A stretch of DNA of 24,368 bases. Source: Nitrospirota bacterium (GTDB lineage Bacteria; Nitrospirota; 9FT-COMBO-42-15; HDB-SIOI813). Location: contig JACROQ010000128.1 in assembly GCA_016214375.1 (NCBI GenBank), positions 1 through 24,368 on the forward strand, written 5' to 3'. Positions 7,429-14,030 of the stretch are shown piece by piece; position 1 is the stretch's first letter, and each line of letters opens with the position of its first letter. The translations under genes were made by a program, and so were the position numbers. The notes under the pieces were generated by a model, which was not told the origin of the DNA, did not search any database, and saw only the letters and a list, made by a program, of their open reading frames with translations.

Positions 7429-8823
7429 TTACTCCTCTTCAGCCTTCCTCTTCTTCCTCTTCTCTGCCCACCCTTCCATGTTCCTCTGCTCCACACGGCT
7501 TATCGCCAGGGCCCCGGGAGGAACATCCTTTGTGACCGTAGAACCGGCGGCAATAATCGCCCCATCCCCGATCTTTACCGGGGCCACCAGTTGTGTATCA
7601 CTCCCCACAAAGACCCCGTCTCCTATGATGGTCTTGTGCTTTTTCCATCCATCATAGTTGCAAGTGATCGTCCCTGCGCCGATGTTGACCCCGCTGCCGA
7701 CCTCAGCGTCCCCAAGATAGGTAAGGTGATTGGCCTTGGAACCCTCTCCCATCACCGCCTTCTTAATCTCTACATAGTTCCCTACCCTGACATTCTTGCC
7801 GAGTATGGTCCCCGGCCTTAGGTGCGCAAATGGCCCTACCTGAGAACCATTGCCGATCCTGCTCTCCTCGATGACGCAGGCGTCTTTCACTGTCACATCC
7901 TCCCCGATCTGGCTGTCTGCGATCCTGCTATTCGGATAGATAACGCTCGATTTTCCTATCGTTGTATCCCCCTGGATCGTCGTCCCCGGATAGATCGTCA
8001 CATCCCGTGCAATCGTAACCCCTGCATCGATATAGATGGATCCCGGGTTTATCAGCGATACGCCATTCACCATGTGATGATTGTTGATCCGCCTCCGCAT
8101 CATGCCATCCACCATCGCAAGCTCACCCCTGCTATTCACACCGATAACCTCTTCCCTCTCCCGGGTCTTGTATGTAGATACCTTAACCCCCTTTTTAAGA
8201 CCTATCTCGATGCTGTCCGTCAGGTAGAACTCTTTCTGGACATTCTCTGCCCGGATCTCCCGGATCGCCTCAGACAAAAAGGGGCTGTTAAACACATAGG
8301 TGCCGGTATTCACCTCTCTGATCCCTTTAATATCATCCGAAGCATCCTTGTCTTCAACAATTTTCAGGATAGAGCCGTCAGCCTGGCGTACAATCCTCCC
8401 ATATCCGGTTGGATCTTCAACCTCTGTCGTAAGGACGGTTACAGAAGCGCTGCACTTCTGATGCGCCGATATCAGTTCAGAGACGGTCTTTGAGGTCATC
8501 AGGGGGACATCACCGCATAGGACAACCACCCTCCCGCGGTAACCCTTCAGGGACTCCATCGCCAATCTCACGGCGTCGGCTGTCCCTCTCTGCTCCGCTT
8601 GATGCACAATCTCTACATTCCTGCCGGACAACGCCTTCTGCACCCTGTCTGCCTGATGCCCTATGACCATGACGATCCTCTCTGAAGAGATGTCTTCAGC
8701 AATCCTGACCGGATAGAGGATCATCGGCATCCCTGCTACCGGATGCAAGACCTTCGCAAGCCCTGACTTCATCCGCTTTCCAAGACCTGCTGCTAAGATA
8801 ATGGTAGCTATATGACCGCTCAT
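7429..8823 (-). CDS. glmU: Bifunctional UDP-N-acetylglucosamine pyrophosphorylase / glucosamine-1-phosphate N-acetyltransferase
   Basis: Catalyses acetylation of GlcN-1-P and then uridylyl transfer to give UDP-GlcNAc for peptidoglycan and LPS. It is 464 aa, the usual length. The N-terminal pyrophosphorylase has the signature LAAGLGKRMKSGLAKVLHPV and the GDVPLM metal-site region. The C-terminal left-handed beta-helix shows hexapeptide repeats and the acetyl-CoA site pattern HLTYLGDAEVGSGVNIGAG. The tail is basic and acidic (KRKKRKAEEE). The start lies 14 nt after the DUF502 stop, and a short TATAGG tandem repeat there ends in the purine stretch that probably acts as ribosome-binding site. Identification is secure. 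Confidence 0.97.
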   Translation of the reverse strand: MSGHIATIILAAGLGKRMKSGLAKVLHPVAGMPMILYPVRIAEDISSERIVMVIGHQADRVQKALSGRNVEIVHQAEQRGTADAVRLAMESLKGYRGRVVVLCGDVPLMTSKTVSELISAHQKCSASVTVLTTEVEDPTGYGRIVRQADGSILKIVEDKDASDDIKGIREVNTGTYVFNSPFLSEAIREIRAENVQKEFYLTDSIEIGLKKGVKVSTYKTREREEVIGVNSRGELAMVDGMMRRRINNHHMVNGVSLINPGSIYIDAGVTIARDVTIYPGTTIQGDTTIGKSSVIYPNSRIADSQIGEDVTVKDACVIEESRIGNGSQVGPFAHLRPGTILGKNVRVGNYVEIKKAVMGEGSKANHLTYLGDAEVGSGVNIGAGTITCNYDGWKKHKTIIGDGVFVGSDTQLVAPVKIGDGAIIAAGSTVTKDVPPGALAISRVEQRNMEGWAEKRKKRKAEEE

Positions 8824-8837
8824 CCCTATACCTATAC

Positions 8838-9482
8838 CTATATCTTGACCTTGTCCTTTTCCAGGTCATTTCCGGCTGACTCCTTGATATCCTTCATTGC
8901 AGACGGGGTATAGAGGCCCCCGGAGATGATCATCTTCATCCCATCCTCCACACTCATGGACAAGGGAGTCACTTTATTCTCCGGCACAAACACGAAATAG
9001 CCGGTGGTCGGATTCGGGGTGGTAGGGACAAAGACATTCATGACCCTCTCTGCAGTCATAGTCTGCACCTCCCCACGGGCTACCCCTGTCACAAAACCTA
9101 TGGAATACATCCCCTCCCTCGGGAACTCGATAAGGACAACACGGTTAAAGTGCTCCTCCCCCTGGAGGGACACCGTATCCACGACGTGCTTAATCACAGA
9201 ATAGACGCTGCGGACAAGGGGCACCCTCTTCATAATATCCTCCCAAAGGGCTACGGTCTTCCTCCCGACATAATTCGTGGTAAAAAGCCCGATCAGAAAG
9301 ATGAGTATAAACAGGGCAATGATCCCTAAGCCGGGGAAATAGACCTTCCCATATCCTTTCAGGAAATTGCCGAGAAAGCCTTCAAGGAATCTGAGAAGAG
9401 TGGACAGGACGAGGTATGTCCCCCAGATAGGGATGATCACCAGAAGCCCTGTGATGAAATATCGTCTAAGGTATCCCTTCAT
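8838..9482 (-). CDS. DUF502 family inner-membrane protein
   Basis: A 214-aa protein of the DUF502 family, whose function is not established. Two transmembrane segments are visible, at about residues 9-30 (YFITGLLVIIPIWGTYLVL) and 48-70 (YFPGLGIIALFILIFLIGLF), followed by a soluble domain with the family patterns VPLVRSVYSVIKHVVDTV and VFVPTTPNPTTGYF. It is the first gene of the long minus-strand block, and a good promoter sits only about 11 nt upstream of the ATG with no Shine-Dalgarno sequence. Membership is clear from the PTTPNPTTG motif; the role is unknown. Confidence 0.9.
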   Translation of the reverse strand: MKGYLRRYFITGLLVIIPIWGTYLVLSTLLRFLEGFLGNFLKGYGKVYFPGLGIIALFILIFLIGLFTTNYVGRKTVALWEDIMKRVPLVRSVYSVIKHVVDTVSLQGEEHFNRVVLIEFPREGMYSIGFVTGVARGEVQTMTAERVMNVFVPTTPNPTTGYFVFVPENKVTPLSMSVEDGMKMIISGGLYTPSAMKDIKESAGNDLEKDKVKI

Positions 9483-9493
9483 TGCGCAAGATC

Positions 9494-9523
9494 ATCATAC
9501 AATATTCAGGCAGGGAGTTTCAA
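9494..9523 (-). promoter_or_regulatory. Predicted sigma-70 promoter of the DUF502-glmU-glmS block
   Basis: Minus-strand -35 TTGAAA (9523-9518), 18-bp spacer, -10 TATGAT (9499-9494). Transcription would begin near 9487, only a few bases before the ATG at 9482, implying a leaderless or nearly leaderless mRNA. This is a prediction from consensus only. Confidence 0.55.
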
Positions 9524-9552
9524 GGGAAAGTTAAGGCACGGTTCTGATACAC

Positions 9553-9581
9553 TTGATGCGATGATTCATTTTGTTTAAAAT
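9553..9581 (+). promoter_or_regulatory. Predicted sigma-70 promoter of the yggU-like gene
   Basis: Plus-strand -35 TTGATG (9553-9558), 17-bp spacer, -10 TAAAAT (9576-9581). The ATG at 9591 lies 9 nt downstream and has no Shine-Dalgarno sequence, so the transcript would be leaderless or nearly so. It is divergent from the DUF502 promoter at 9494-9523. Confidence 0.5.
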
Positions 9582-9590
9582 AGTTGCAAA

Positions 9591-9773
9591 ATGAAAATCT
9601 TTGTGAAGGTCAAACCACAATCAAAGAGTGAAGGGGTCACAAAGACCGATGAGACGCACTACGTCGTGCAGGTGAAAGCCCCCCCTGTTGAAGGAAAGGC
9701 CAATGAGGCCGTTGTCAGGGTCCTGAGCGATTATTTCAACATCCCTAAGAGTCATGTCCGGATTCTGAGGTGA
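9591..9773 (+). CDS. YggU/DUF167 family protein, C-terminally shortened
   Basis: Small conserved protein of the DUF167/UPF0235 (YggU) family, function unknown. The 60-aa product has the family core: KIFVKVKPQSK, VVQVKAPPVEGKANEAVV, LSDYF-IPKSHVRIL. Relatives usually run past 70 residues and end in a Gly-(x)-Thr-Ser-x-x-Lys-x-Val-type segment. Here a TGA follows ...VRILR, and the same frame after it reads TQGKQKIV, which looks like the missing tail. The gene may therefore carry a nonsense or small deletion at 9771-9773, or a sequence error. It overlaps the opposing CBS gene by about 150 bp. It is either functional but truncated or a recent pseudogene. Confidence 0.75.
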   Translation: MKIFVKVKPQSKSEGVTKTDETHYVVQVKAPPVEGKANEAVVRVLSDYFNIPKSHVRILR

Positions 9774-10151
9774 ACCCAGGGCAAACAGAAGATTGTTGCA
9801 CCGGGCAATAACCCCTGTGAGAGAGCCGTTCTCAGTGACCGGAATCCGGATGATGTTTTTTTCCATCATCAGGTTCAGGACCTCCTGCAAGGGGGTATTG
9901 ACATCCACGGTGACAGACTCCCGGGTCATCACCTCCTCCGCCCTCAGGGTAGTCAGATCCTTCCCTCCCCTGATCTGCTTCAGGAGGTCAAACTCGGTGA
10001 CAATCCCTACCACCTTTCCCTCATCATTGGTGACCGGCAAACCGCTATAGAGCCCTGAGAGGAGCTGCATAGCAATATCCCGGGCCGAGGCGTTCTTTCT
10101 TGCAGAGACGACCGGCCTGGTCATAACATCTCTTGCCTTTAAGTTCTTCAT
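9621..10151 (-). CDS. CBS-domain pair protein
   Basis: A 176-aa protein with two CBS motifs forming one Bateman module, which typically binds adenine nucleotides and regulates a partner. CBS1 spans about residues 5-60 (ARDVMTRPVVSA, GLPVTNDEGKVVGIVTEFDLL) and CBS2 about 70-127 (AEEVMTRESVTVDVNTPLQEVLNLM, RIPVTENGSLTGVIAR). AGGAGG lies 8 nt before the ATG. The last roughly 50 residues (after FALGS) do not look like a CBS fold and are encoded antisense to the yggU-like gene, so the natural end of this gene was probably lost and the reading frame now runs on into its neighbour. No partner enzyme is adjacent. Confidence 0.88.
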   Translation of the reverse strand: MKNLKARDVMTRPVVSARKNASARDIAMQLLSGLYSGLPVTNDEGKVVGIVTEFDLLKQIRGGKDLTTLRAEEVMTRESVTVDVNTPLQEVLNLMMEKNIIRIPVTENGSLTGVIARCNNLLFALGSPQNPDMTLRDVEIIAQDPDNGLIGLSFNRGGFHLHDVVRLIGLCDPFTL

Positions 10152-10344
10152 AGCACATCCCTCCTTTCACCTTTTTAATATTACACCCGTTTGATGAAGG
10201 ATTCAAGAAAATCCCTGTTCTGGTCTGGAAGAATAAAGAATGGGAAAATAATGTCGAGAATCTCAAAGTTTGTTTATCTACTCGAAGAGATTGCCGTATC
10301 ATCAATTCTCTTGTCATCTCCCTTTCAACCTGTTAATATTTCAC

Positions 10345-10412
10345 AGTCACTCCAGCGTAAGCGGGAATCCAGAACACTGCAAAGAACTGGATTCCCACTT
10401 TCGTGGGAATGA
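10345..10412. repeat. REP-like hairpin repeat in the gap 10152-10436
   Basis: The 285-bp gap between the divergent CBS and nucleotidyltransferase genes holds a palindromic unit: GGGAATCCAG (10363-10372) pairs with CTGGATTCCC (10387-10396), and TCCCAC pairs with GTGGGA (10394-10409). This is the common GGAATCC/GGGAATGAC class of intergenic repeat and is unrelated to the GTCATTCTGA elements. Nothing else in the gap could be assigned. Confidence 0.7.
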
Positions 10413-10436
10413 CAGACTTTATCTCCGGATGATGAT

Positions 10437-10793
10437 ATGCACAGTGAAATAAAAACCTATGCAAAATACTGGAAGAGGCATCTCAACGCAATGGAGAAAA
10501 CACGCCAGGTCCTTTTCAGAAAGGCGCTGGATGACGCCGCTCAGATTGCCGGCTATCTGAGGGAAAGGTATGGATGCGAAGAAATATATCTGATAGGTTC
10601 GATCCTTGAAGAGGATCGGTTCTCGGAGAAGTCCGATATCGACCTGGTTGTAAGAGGGTTGCCCAAAGAGAGGTACTTCCATATATTGGCCGAGATCAGG
10701 GACATCACCGATTTTTCCATAGACATAATCCCTTACGAAGATGCCAATAAATTGATAATAGATACTGTTGAGAAAGAAGGGAAGCAATTATAG
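10437..10793 (+). CDS. MNT-type nucleotidyltransferase of a HEPN/MNT pair
   Basis: A 118-aa protein of the minimal nucleotidyltransferase fold. The signature LIGSILEEDRFSEKSDIDLVV (about residues 57-77) gives the GS motif and the DxD metal-binding aspartates; a third acidic residue is likely in SIDIIPYE. In HEPN/MNT systems the MNT protein acts as antitoxin, in characterised cases by adenylylating the HEPN toxin. The stop lies 2 bp before the ATG of the HEPN-like gene, as expected for a pair. The start could instead be Met19 (MEKTRQVLF, at 10491); the upstream ATG has only a weak ribosome-binding site. The family is secure; the antitoxin role is inferred from the pairing. Confidence 0.82.
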   Translation: MHSEIKTYAKYWKRHLNAMEKTRQVLFRKALDDAAQIAGYLRERYGCEEIYLIGSILEEDRFSEKSDIDLVVRGLPKERYFHILAEIRDITDFSIDIIPYEDANKLIIDTVEKEGKQL

Positions 10794-10795
10794 GA

Positions 10796-11281
10796 ATGAC
10801 GGACAAATTTCGACAAAAGGTGCAGAGGGTTGTCTCTGAGATAGAAGAGGAGCTGAGAAACATAGAGAGACTTCTTTCGGAGCTGAATGAACACCAGAAG
10901 GAAGAACCACGGAATACCTTCTACCTCAGGGCCATTGGTTCTATTTTTCATGACTTCTATTGCGAGGTAGAGCGGATATTCGAGAGGATTGCGGAAGAGC
11001 TGAATGGTGGGATTCCTGCAGGTGAGAACTGGCATATTCAACTGTTAAAGGACATGACTCTACAAATAGAGAAAGTTCGGCCTCCTGTAATATCAAAAGA
11101 ACTTGCCGCTGAACTCAAGGGATATTTGGAATTCCGCCACAGGTTCAGGAATATATACGGATTCGAGCTGGAATGGAATAAAATGAAGGGTCTAAAAGAA
11201 GGCATGCCCAATGTAGCGACAAGATTCAAGAAGGAGATACAGGAATTTATTGAGTTCATGAAAAAGCTGGCAGAGGCCTGA
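10796..11281 (+). CDS. HEPN/HepT-like helical protein (putative RNase toxin)
   Basis: A 161-aa, mostly alpha-helical protein placed 2 bp after a nucleotidyltransferase gene. The C-terminal half has FRHRFRNIYGFELEW (about residues 124-138), which matches the HepT-like HEPN signature in which an R-x(4-6)-H motif forms the RNase site. Here the position of the histidine holds Asn (R-HRFR-N), so catalysis may be lost or use another residue. The N-terminus (EIEEELRNIERLLSELNEH) looks like a coiled coil. HEPN toxins of this type cleave RNA and are neutralised by the partner MNT protein; in this case the assignment rests on gene pairing and the motif. Confidence 0.72.
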   Translation: MTDKFRQKVQRVVSEIEEELRNIERLLSELNEHQKEEPRNTFYLRAIGSIFHDFYCEVERIFERIAEELNGGIPAGENWHIQLLKDMTLQIEKVRPPVISKELAAELKGYLEFRHRFRNIYGFELEWNKMKGLKEGMPNVATRFKKEIQEFIEFMKKLAEA

Positions 11282-11308
11282 TGCAAGGTTTAAGGGCTAT
11301 CCTATTCT

Positions 11309-11389
11309 AATTCTGGGGACATCCCTACATAATTCGCCGTACCGCTTGACAGAAGACTGAATAGAATTAAGTATGGTGTCCCCGGAATT
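11309..11389. repeat. Imperfect GGGGACA palindrome (family member A)
   Basis: Ends AATTCTGGGGACA (11309-11321) and TGTCCCCGGAATT (11377-11389) are complementary at 12 of 13 positions. Complementarity continues less perfectly towards the centre (TACATAATTC against GAATTAAGTA). The central 27 nt are unpaired. The sequence resembles the ends that flank REP-associated tyrosine transposases, so it may be an internally deleted copy. It fills most of the 160-bp gap between the HEPN gene and the convergent solitary MNT gene. Confidence 0.75.
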
Positions 11390-11406
11390 ACCCATCTTTT
11401 ACAAGA

Positions 11407-11431
11407 AAAAAGGGACAGGTGTTCCTGTTTT
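11407..11431. terminator. Short hairpin with T-tract after the solitary MNT gene
   Basis: On the minus strand, ACAGG pairs with CCTGT around a 4-nt loop and is followed by CCCTTTTTT, directly downstream of the MNT gene that stops at 11442. It is suitable as a weak intrinsic terminator. The edge (GGGACAG flanked by A-runs) is close to the GGGGACA palindrome family and may be a decayed half-copy. Confidence 0.45.
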
Positions 11432-11441
11432 TATAGAAATC

Positions 11442-11765
11442 TTATGCTACTTTTAACTCTATCCCTTTTTTTCTAATCTCATATATTAATGGTATCCATG
11501 TATCCCTTTCATAAGATTGTGAAGAAATGGGTATGGCCTCAATTCTTGGGTCTACCCGCCAGGCAAGTTGTAATAACATCTTCCCGTCGTCGAACCTGTC
11601 TTTTCCAAAGTCAGGTGAAACAATGGCGACATCCAGATCACTGCCCGCATGGATTTTTCCTGAGGCATATGAACCGTAAAGTATTACCTTCTCCACACGG
11701 ATACCTTTCATGGTCAAGACATTCACAAATCGAAGTATTATTGTGTTAATTTCCGGGTCAACCAT
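11442..11765 (-). CDS. Solitary MNT-type nucleotidyltransferase
   Basis: A 107-aa minimal nucleotidyltransferase. The motif VILYGSYASGKIHAGSDLDVAIV (about residues 26-48) has the GS-x10-D-x-D pattern, and a third acidic residue lies in RIEAIPIS. Such proteins are usually antitoxins for a HEPN partner, but no HEPN gene is intact next to it: the upstream 84 nt are too short and the next gene is an unrelated ATPase. No good Shine-Dalgarno precedes the ATG. It is a different protein from the one at 10437-10793. An orphan antitoxin is the likeliest reading. Confidence 0.8.
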   Translation of the reverse strand: MVDPEINTIILRFVNVLTMKGIRVEKVILYGSYASGKIHAGSDLDVAIVSPDFGKDRFDDGKMLLQLAWRVDPRIEAIPISSQSYERDTWIPLIYEIRKKGIELKVA

Positions 11766-11849
11766 TTATACACACTTTCTATCCCGCTAAATTTTCCCAG
11801 GGTAAATTCCTCCCTCAGATATAAAAAATATCTGTATGCATAAATTCCA

Positions 11850-13040
11850 TTAACCCAGCCACTTCTGCATGGGGGTTTCAAGAAACTCCCTGAGGCTCAG
11901 CTCCGGAGCACCGACAACGATTGTCTTTGAGAGCCGATATCGTTTTGAAAACTCGGCCAACGATGGTAGTGTCTTTTGGACCTTTCCACTTTTCACCTCA
12001 ATGGCAATCAATTTATTCCCCTTATGCACAACATAATCAACCTCATAGTTGCCATCACGCCAGTAGTAAACATCAGCGCCCTGCGACAGACTGCTGTTGA
12101 CCAGGTGCGCACCTACAGCTATCTCGACAAGTCGGCCCCAGGCTGCCGGTTCATTTTTCCACTGTTTAAACGTACGGTTCGCCAGGGCAGTTACCAATGC
12201 CGTATTGAGCGGCAACCACTTGGGACTGGAACTGCGCTGACGAACCACGTTTCCCGACCACTTGGGCAGCCCCTGAATTAAAAACGCCGATTCCAAGAGC
12301 CTCTGATAATGAGCCAGCGTGGTTGTGTTGCCAGCATCAGTCAATTGACCCATAATCTTTTGGTAAGATAAAATCTGCCCGCCGTACTCGCAGGCCAAAA
12401 CGAATAACCGGCGAAGGAGGGCCGGTTTCTCTACCCTTGTCAGAAGAAGAATATCTTTTGAGATTGCAGTCTCAATCAGGGAATCACGAATATATTGCCC
12501 CCACCGGGTTTCATCACGGATCAGTGACGCCCCACCTGGATATCCGCCAAAGTAAACGTACTGTTCCAGTGACCAGCCGAAACAATCCCGGCATTCCTCC
12601 CATGACCAATGGGGGAATCGAATCATTTCAAACCGTCCTGACAGACTCTCATCCAGTCCTTTTTGAATCAACATGGAAGACGATCCCAGCAGAACAACAT
12701 GCAGGTTATTCCCATGCCGTGTATCTTCATCCCACAGGCGCTTAACTTCCGTTGACCAATGGGCAATCTTCTGCACTTCGTCCAGAACGAGGATGGCCCG
12801 TGATGGTCGGCGGATTTTCATCCGTGCCAATTCCCATTGCCGCTGAATCCACAGGGTATCCGGCGGTGCCGGTAAATCCGCAGCAGCATAATGATGCGGC
12901 ATAGAAACCCCATCCAGGACCTGCTGAATCGCTGTTGTTTTACCGACCTGCCGCGGCCCCATAATGACCTGAATAAATCGCCTCTTTTCTCTCAGACGTC
13001 TGGCAATTATTTCAGTGAGCCTTCTTCTGTAGGAACTCAT
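11850..13040 (-). CDS. AAA-type ATPase with C-terminal DUF4143 domain
   Basis: A 396-aa protein of the AAA_14/DUF4143 family, widespread, horizontally mobile and without a settled function. The Walker A is GPRQVGKTT (about residues 28-36) and the Walker B is ILVLDEVQK; a sensor-like LLGSSSMLI and an SGRFEMIRFPHWSWEE segment follow. The C-terminal domain ends in YYWRDGNYEVDYVV and LIAIEVKSGK, which resembles a PD-(D/E)xK nuclease-like core (E-VD ... E-V-K). The ATG at 13040 has a GGGGA ribosome-binding site. It is a single-gene unit within the accessory island. The family is secure; proposed roles in toxin-antitoxin or defence are speculative. Confidence 0.9.
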   Translation of the reverse strand: MSSYRRRLTEIIARRLREKRRFIQVIMGPRQVGKTTAIQQVLDGVSMPHHYAAADLPAPPDTLWIQRQWELARMKIRRPSRAILVLDEVQKIAHWSTEVKRLWDEDTRHGNNLHVVLLGSSSMLIQKGLDESLSGRFEMIRFPHWSWEECRDCFGWSLEQYVYFGGYPGGASLIRDETRWGQYIRDSLIETAISKDILLLTRVEKPALLRRLFVLACEYGGQILSYQKIMGQLTDAGNTTTLAHYQRLLESAFLIQGLPKWSGNVVRQRSSSPKWLPLNTALVTALANRTFKQWKNEPAAWGRLVEIAVGAHLVNSSLSQGADVYYWRDGNYEVDYVVHKGNKLIAIEVKSGKVQKTLPSLAEFSKRYRLSKTIVVGAPELSLREFLETPMQKWLG

Positions 13041-13107
13041 GGACCGTTTCCCCGATTTATAATTATCTCAAAGCTCTGAGATATTTTACTCAAGATCCTG
13101 AGTAATT

Positions 13108-13434
13108 TCAATGAAAATGTAAATGGGGACAGCGACCTATTTTCATAGATAAATAGGTCGCTGTCCCCATTTTTCTATGTAAGTTTGCAACTGCAATTAC
13201 AAGAATTTCAGTATCCAATATCTGATATATGATGCCGTATGGAAAACGGCGAAGTTGACAACGTCGGGTAGTTTCAGTAAATGGGTGCCAGGCCTTGGGA
13301 AAATTCTTGATCCTGTCAAGGGCATGAAGTACATCAACTAATAATTCATTACCTAAGCCGTCGGACTCCGAATTGTAATATTCAATAGAGTCATCAAGCT
13401 CTATTTGAGCAATCTCAAGTAGTCTTATCTGCAT
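13108..13434 (-). CDS. ParE/RelE-family toxin with a palindrome-encoded tail
   Basis: A 108-aa protein of the RelE/ParE superfamily. The core MQIRLLEIAQIELDDSIEYY, FPKAWHPF, RRFPYGIIYQIL and VIAVANLHRK is typical of ParE-like toxins, which usually end soon after the HRKPGYW region. Here, after LHRK, the frame continues through palindrome C and adds GTATYLSMKIGRCPHLHFH plus the stop. The ATG overlaps the antitoxin stop by 1 nt (TAATG), so the two are translated together. ParE proteins poison gyrase and RelE proteins cleave mRNA; which applies here cannot be told. The altered tail may weaken or abolish activity. Confidence 0.85.
   Translation of the reverse strand: MQIRLLEIAQIELDDSIEYYNSESDGLGNELLVDVLHALDRIKNFPKAWHPFTETTRRCQLRRFPYGIIYQILDTEILVIAVANLHRKMGTATYLSMKIGRCPHLHFH
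13121..13172. repeat. Perfect GGGGACAG palindrome (family member C)
   Basis: Two exactly complementary 22-nt arms (13121-13142 and 13151-13172) around an 8-nt loop. Outer edge AAATGGGGACAG, inner edge CCTATTT, with a T-run after the right arm. The palindrome encodes the last 20 residues of the ParE-type toxin on the minus strand. The left arm recurs exactly, with a few extra bases, at 13990-14014. Confidence 0.95.
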
Positions 13435-13652
13435 TATTTCCGATATTTGGAGAGAACATCATCGAGTGTAACAGTCCTGATCTTACCAGCGCGATAAGCA
13501 ACAATCCTGTCTTCAACTTCTTTGCGCCAAAGACTATCTACCTGCTCGTCAGGCTGGTCAAGACTGGCCAGGAGATCATCAACAAGAGTTGCCCTTTCCT
13601 CGGAAGGAAGTGTCAATGCTTCTTTTAATATTTGCTGTGTTTTTTCAGCCAT
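13434..13652 (-). CDS. Addiction-module antitoxin of the ParE-type toxin
   Basis: A 72-aa acidic protein of the Unstab_antitox / addiction-module component family: MAEKTQQILKEALTLPSEER, VDDLLASLD, LWRKEVEDRIVAYRAG, TVTLDDVLSKYRK. The final DDVL segment is the usual toxin-binding C-terminus. The ATG at 13652 has AGGAGG with 7-nt spacing and is preferred over a start at 13679, which adds nine residues belonging to the overlapping hicB remnant. It directly precedes and overlaps the toxin gene, the standard antitoxin-first order. Confidence 0.88.
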   Translation of the reverse strand: MAEKTQQILKEALTLPSEERATLVDDLLASLDQPDEQVDSLWRKEVEDRIVAYRAGKIRTVTLDDVLSKYRK

Positions 13653-13671
13653 CGTAATTCCTCCTGTCGAT

Positions 13672-13872
13672 TTAGGCATTAGCGACTTCTACATAGCGTG
13701 ACTCTTTATCTTGAGTTAATTCCTCTACAGTCTCCTAATAAGCTTGTATGGCATCTTTAATATTTTCTAAAGCTTCTACTTCCGTCTTCCCTTGAGGCCA
13801 GCAGCCTGGAAGACCAGGTACCCAGACAGAGTACCCTTCTTCTGTTCTTTTTAGATTGACTTTGTATTTCAT
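13672..13872 (-). pseudogene. HicB-like antitoxin with an internal stop
   Basis: From the ATG at 13872 (GGAGG, 7-nt spacing) the frame reads MKYKVNLKRTEEGYSVWVPG, LPGCWPQGKTEVEALENIKD, AIQAY and then TAG at 13735-13737. Without that stop it continues ETVEELTQDKESRYVEVANA to a TAA at 13672, giving a normal 66-residue HicB-like partial RNase H-fold protein. Relatives have Leu at the stop position, so a single TTG-to-TAG change would explain it. The intact part is only 45 residues. No HicA toxin gene is adjacent. Such solitary HicB proteins are common. It overlaps the leader of the ParE antitoxin and could have been translated together with it. Confidence 0.78.
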
Positions 13873-13989
13873 CTGATAACCTCCAAAATACTTCTTAAAG
13901 TTATTTCTATTTTACTGTTTATTACCATTTGACACAAGCCTCATATTTCCTGTGACAGCAAAAAACCTATGGGACAATTGGCATCGAAA

Positions 13990-14030
13990 AAATGGGGACA
14001 GCGACCTATTTTCACCCAAGACCTGACCCC
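13990..14030. repeat. Hybrid GGGG palindrome (family member D)
   Basis: The left part (13990-14014) is identical to the left arm of member C; the right part (AAGACCTGACCCC, 14018-14030) matches the right arm of member F at 17934-17947 and not the complement of its own left arm. Only the outer GGGG-CAG / CTG-CCCC bases can pair. The right part encodes the last residues (GLGSGLG) and the stop region of the TIR gene. About 120 bp between here and the hicB remnant is AT-rich and shows nothing. Confidence 0.8.

Noticed and set aside
7247..7430. glmS riboswitch/ribozyme upstream of glmS
   Set aside because: The 182-bp gap is almost wholly a MITE-like repeat; no glmS ribozyme core could be recognised and the gene is preceded by glmU in the same transcript.
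8838..9482. Type II secretion or transporter subunit
   Set aside because: The two membrane segments and the PTTPNPTTG motif fit DUF502 and no transporter.
9771..9773. Recoding (selenocysteine or readthrough) of the yggU TGA
   Set aside because: No SECIS-like hairpin is evident and family members have no Sec or Cys at this place; nonsense or deletion is simpler.
10045..10317. Minus-strand ORF of 90 aa over the CBS start
   Set aside because: No family resemblance; it overlaps the start of the CBS gene in another frame and includes intergenic sequence.
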